From Acidobacteriaceae bacterium (GTDB lineage Bacteria; Acidobacteriota; Terriglobia; Bryobacterales; Bryobacteraceae): a stretch of DNA of 7,298 nucleotides. The stretch spans positions 1-7,298 of the forward strand of contig JAFAZU010000131.1 of assembly GCA_019239585.1 (NCBI GenBank). Reading direction: 5' to 3'. The notes under the pieces are model-generated. The model did no database searches. It saw nothing but the letters and a program-made list of their open reading frames with translations, and was not told the DNA's origin. Position 1 is the stretch's first letter. Each line of letters begins with the position of its first letter. The position numbers and the translations under genes are program-made. Below, piece by piece: positions 5,688 to 7,298 of the stretch.

Positions 5688-6485
5688 GTGTCTACCTCTT
5701 CTCGTAAAGCCTATGCCTATGATGTTAACGACGAAGAATGGGCTTTCGTCGCTCCTTATTTGGCATTGATGACCCCGTTTGCGCCTCAGCGCACCTACTC
5801 TCTGCGGGAAGTCTTTAACGGCTTGCGTTATGTGGTCCGGACCGGCTGCCCGTGGCGGGCCATGCCCCATGATTTGCCGCCCTGGGACGTGGTCTACCAC
5901 CAAGCGCAACGTTGGATCAAAGCCGGCGTGTTCGAGCGCTTAGTGCAGGAGCTGCGCGAGTTGTTGCGCCTCGAAGCGGGGCGCCAGGCCCAGCCGACCG
6001 CCGCCATTCTCGATAGCCGTACTCTCCCGTCCACGCCCGAAAGCGGCACCCGTGCGGGTTATGACGGAGCCAAGCGCCGCAACGGGACGAAGGTTCACAT
6101 CGCCGTGGACACCTTAGGGCACCTGCTGGCCCTGCACGTCACACCGGCTGATGAGCAGGACCGGGCGCAGAGGGACGAACTGGCGGCGCAAGTCCAGGAG
6201 GTCACGGACGAACACGTCCAACTGGCCTATGTCGATCAAGGCTACACGGGCGAGACGGCGCAGTGTGCCGCCCAAGCGCACGGGATTCAGTTAGAAGTCG
6301 TCAAATTGCCAACTGCCAAGCGCGGCTTTGTTTTACTACCCCGACGGTGGGTGGTCGAGCGGAGTTTCGCCTGGGCTACACGCTTCCGCCGTCTGGTGCG
6401 CGATTATGAACGCTTGCCGGAAACGGTCGCCGGATTGCATCTGCTGGCTTTTGCCTGTTTGTTTCTCAGACGGTTGGTAAGTTGA
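5688..6485 (+). CDS. IS5-family DDE transposase
   Basis: The 265-residue enzyme cuts and joins the IS ends. Residues 11-83 form the N-terminal DUF4096-type domain, with DEEWAFVAPYL (15-25), LREVFNGLRYVVRTGCPWRAMP (39-60) and LPPWDVVYHQAQRW (63-76). The catalytic triad is visible: Asp109 in AAILDSRTLPS, Asp183 in LAYVDQGYTGE, and Glu224 in RRWVVERSFAWATRFRRLVRDYE (219-241). GAKRRNGTKVHIAVDTLGH (127-145) is the usual strand region after the first Asp. The start is GTG 5688, because an in-frame TAA lies at 5682-5684 and no other start fits; the Shine-Dalgarno is poor, as expected for low transposase expression. The length and single frame look intact. Confidence 0.95.
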   Translation: MSTSSRKAYAYDVNDEEWAFVAPYLALMTPFAPQRTYSLREVFNGLRYVVRTGCPWRAMPHDLPPWDVVYHQAQRWIKAGVFERLVQELRELLRLEAGRQAQPTAAILDSRTLPSTPESGTRAGYDGAKRRNGTKVHIAVDTLGHLLALHVTPADEQDRAQRDELAAQVQEVTDEHVQLAYVDQGYTGETAQCAAQAHGIQLEVVKLPTAKRGFVLLPRRWVVERSFAWATRFRRLVRDYERLPETVAGLHLLAFACLFLRRLVS

Positions 6486-6492
6486 CAAATCC

Positions 6493-6510
6493 AAAGTTAT
6501 CTACAGGCTC
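6493..6510 (-). repeat. Right terminal inverted repeat of the IS
   Basis: Read on the minus strand it is GAGCCTGTAGATAACTTT, pairing with the left repeat at 16 of 18 positions. Its outermost base (6510) also serves as the third base of the neighbouring gene's stop codon. Confidence 0.85.
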
Positions 6511-7298
6511 TAATCCGGTCCAGTTCCTCTTTGTCTGAACGTATGCCACTTGCGCAGAAACCAGCTTTCCTGCGGCTTTTTGGCCTGTAGCTTGGCTGTG
6601 TCGATGCCGTCAGCGCTCTTGCCGGATTCTGTGCCAGGGCGATAGTCCTCGGTATTGATGAGATGCACTCGCGTCGTGTCGAACACGTAGGTTCGCGTGC
6701 GAAGTTTTCCGTCCTCATCTCTGGTAATCAGGTGAAAAATTCGCCCGAACACATTGGGGTCAGGGTGATCAACGAGTACCGGAAAATATCCTTCCACATC
6801 ACGCTGACGATAAGATGTCTCGTACCGGTGACGCCGACGATTCCAAAGGAACACGCGCCACGCATCGTAGTCATAGGGCGTCTGTCCGGATACGGTGGTC
6901 CAAAGCCAATGGTGCTTGGTTCCTTTTTCTTCATCGTTCACTGTGCCTAGGTCGAAGTAGGAAGTAATGTGCTTTCCTTCTGCATACTGCGCCACTTCAT
7001 CAGGAATTGCCATCAGAAGATTGCGCGACAGCACCCAGCCGCACTGCTTATCTTTGGTGCGGACTAATGTCCAGCTTTCCAGGATTGCCGGCTTTTTCAA
7101 GGTCGCTTTGCTGCTTTGTTTCGTTTGAGGATCGGCCGCGCTGTCGCTGCCATCAATACGTTCCGAGGAAAGCTCCCGCCAATTCTCCGGCGGCTTGGGG
7201 GGGCTAGGCAGGGGAATTTTGAAAGTGTTGCGAGATCCTTTCTCTTTCCTTCCCTTGCGCGAAGAAGGCTGCGGGCGTTCCTTGATGAGGGATGGGGG
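6510..7298 (-). CDS. SH3-domain-containing protein, 5' end beyond window
   Basis: The frame is open from the window edge, so the start is not visible; 262 residues are seen. TTG 7100 would cut into the protein and is unlikely to be the start, because coding-like sequence continues upstream (a basic stretch at visible residues 7-23, then PPKPPENWREL at 33-43). Visible residues 75-95 (SWTLVRTKDKQCGWVLSRNL) look like the last strands of a bacterial SH3 domain. AIPDEVAQYAEGKHITSYFDLG (97-118) and the following Trp/Tyr/Arg-rich region resemble hypothetical acidobacterial SH3 proteins I recall. Bacterial SH3 domains often bind cell wall or peptides; the function here is unknown. A C7 run (7197-7203, G7 on plus) lies in the Pro-rich part. 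The TAG stop straddles the IS boundary, with its last base coming from the IS. Confidence 0.72.
   Translation of the reverse strand, partial: PPSLIKERPQPSSRKGRKEKGSRNTFKIPLPSPPKPPENWRELSSERIDGSDSAADPQTKQSSKATLKKPAILESWTLVRTKDKQCGWVLSRNLLMAIPDEVAQYAEGKHITSYFDLGTVNDEEKGTKHHWLWTTVSGQTPYDYDAWRVFLWNRRRHRYETSYRQRDVEGYFPVLVDHPDPNVFGRIFHLITRDEDGKLRTRTYVFDTTRVHLINTEDYRPGTESGKSADGIDTAKLQAKKPQESWFLRKWHTFRQRGTGPD
6511..6512. repeat. Right copy of the 2-bp TA target duplication
   Basis: TA follows the right inverted repeat and forms the first two bases of the TAG stop of the SH3-domain gene on the minus strand. Confidence 0.5.

Larger units (their letters stand above)
5656..6510 (+). mobile_element. Complete IS5-family insertion sequence, 855 bp
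   Basis: The element is bounded by 18-bp inverted repeats (16 of 18 identical) and TA on both sides, with one transposase gene filling most of it. Both ends and an intact DDE triad suggest it could still be active. Its coding part looks more GC-rich than the neighbouring genes, consistent with recent arrival. The TA duplication and end sequence fit an IS427-like subgroup, but the single uninterrupted reading frame differs from the two-frame layout common there, so I leave the subgroup open. It sits between two convergent genes and damages neither. Confidence 0.9.

Noticed and set aside
7197..7203. G7 homopolymer in the SH3 gene as a phase-variation tract
   Set aside because: Seven bases in a Pro-rich coding stretch is short, and the frame is continuous on both sides. 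It could as easily be chance or a sequencing-error-prone spot.
1..7298. CRISPR arrays, tRNA, rRNA, phage or defence islands
   Set aside because: No spaced direct repeats, cloverleaf-like segments, rRNA stretches, or defence-protein motifs were seen on either strand beyond the nuclease stub.

Overview
The window looks like chromosomal DNA of a Gram-negative, lipid A-making bacterium, most likely an Acidobacteriota (Terriglobia-like) species or metagenome contig. The lipid A genes lpxD and lpxA and an AMIN-domain cell-wall amidase show a double-membrane envelope. The SH3-domain protein at the right edge and the LpxA and ABC-ATPase variants resemble, from memory, acidobacterial proteins. The assignment is an inference, not a search result.

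Layout. Positions 1-752 (minus): lpxD, 3' part cut by the window edge. 778-1590 (plus): lpxA, head-to-head with lpxD, only 25 bp between start codons. 1596-1781 (minus): a decayed 3' stub of an Rpn/DUF4351-type PD-(D/E)XK nuclease gene. 1808-3250 (minus): secreted N-acetylmuramoyl-L-alanine amidase. 3301-3873 (plus): mobA, followed after 19 bp by an MlaF-like ABC ATPase (3893-4672). 4701-5048 (minus): HxlR-family regulator, divergent across a 165-bp region from a SnoaL-like small protein gene (5214-5624, plus). 5656-6510: a complete IS5-family insertion sequence with 18-bp terminal inverted repeats and one transposase gene. 6510-7298 (minus): 5'-truncated SH3-domain protein gene.

How the parts fit. 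LpxA and LpxD catalyse the first and third steps of lipid A synthesis. The amidase and the MlaF-like ATPase are also envelope functions (septal peptidoglycan splitting; lipid transport between membranes). MobA belongs to molybdenum cofactor maturation and has no obvious link with its neighbours. The HxlR/SnoaL pair looks like a small regulator-target module, with dyads placed as operators would be. The IS lies between the convergent SnoaL-like and SH3 genes. It appears to have inserted at a TA inside the SH3 gene's TAG stop codon and to have rebuilt that stop with its own first base.

I see no CRISPR array, tRNA, rRNA or recognisable defence island. The more unusual points are the stop-codon insertion, the nuclease stub, the head-to-head lpxD/lpxA arrangement, the orphan MlaF ATPase with an altered signature motif, and the many TTG starts. 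I found no convincing new multi-gene system.
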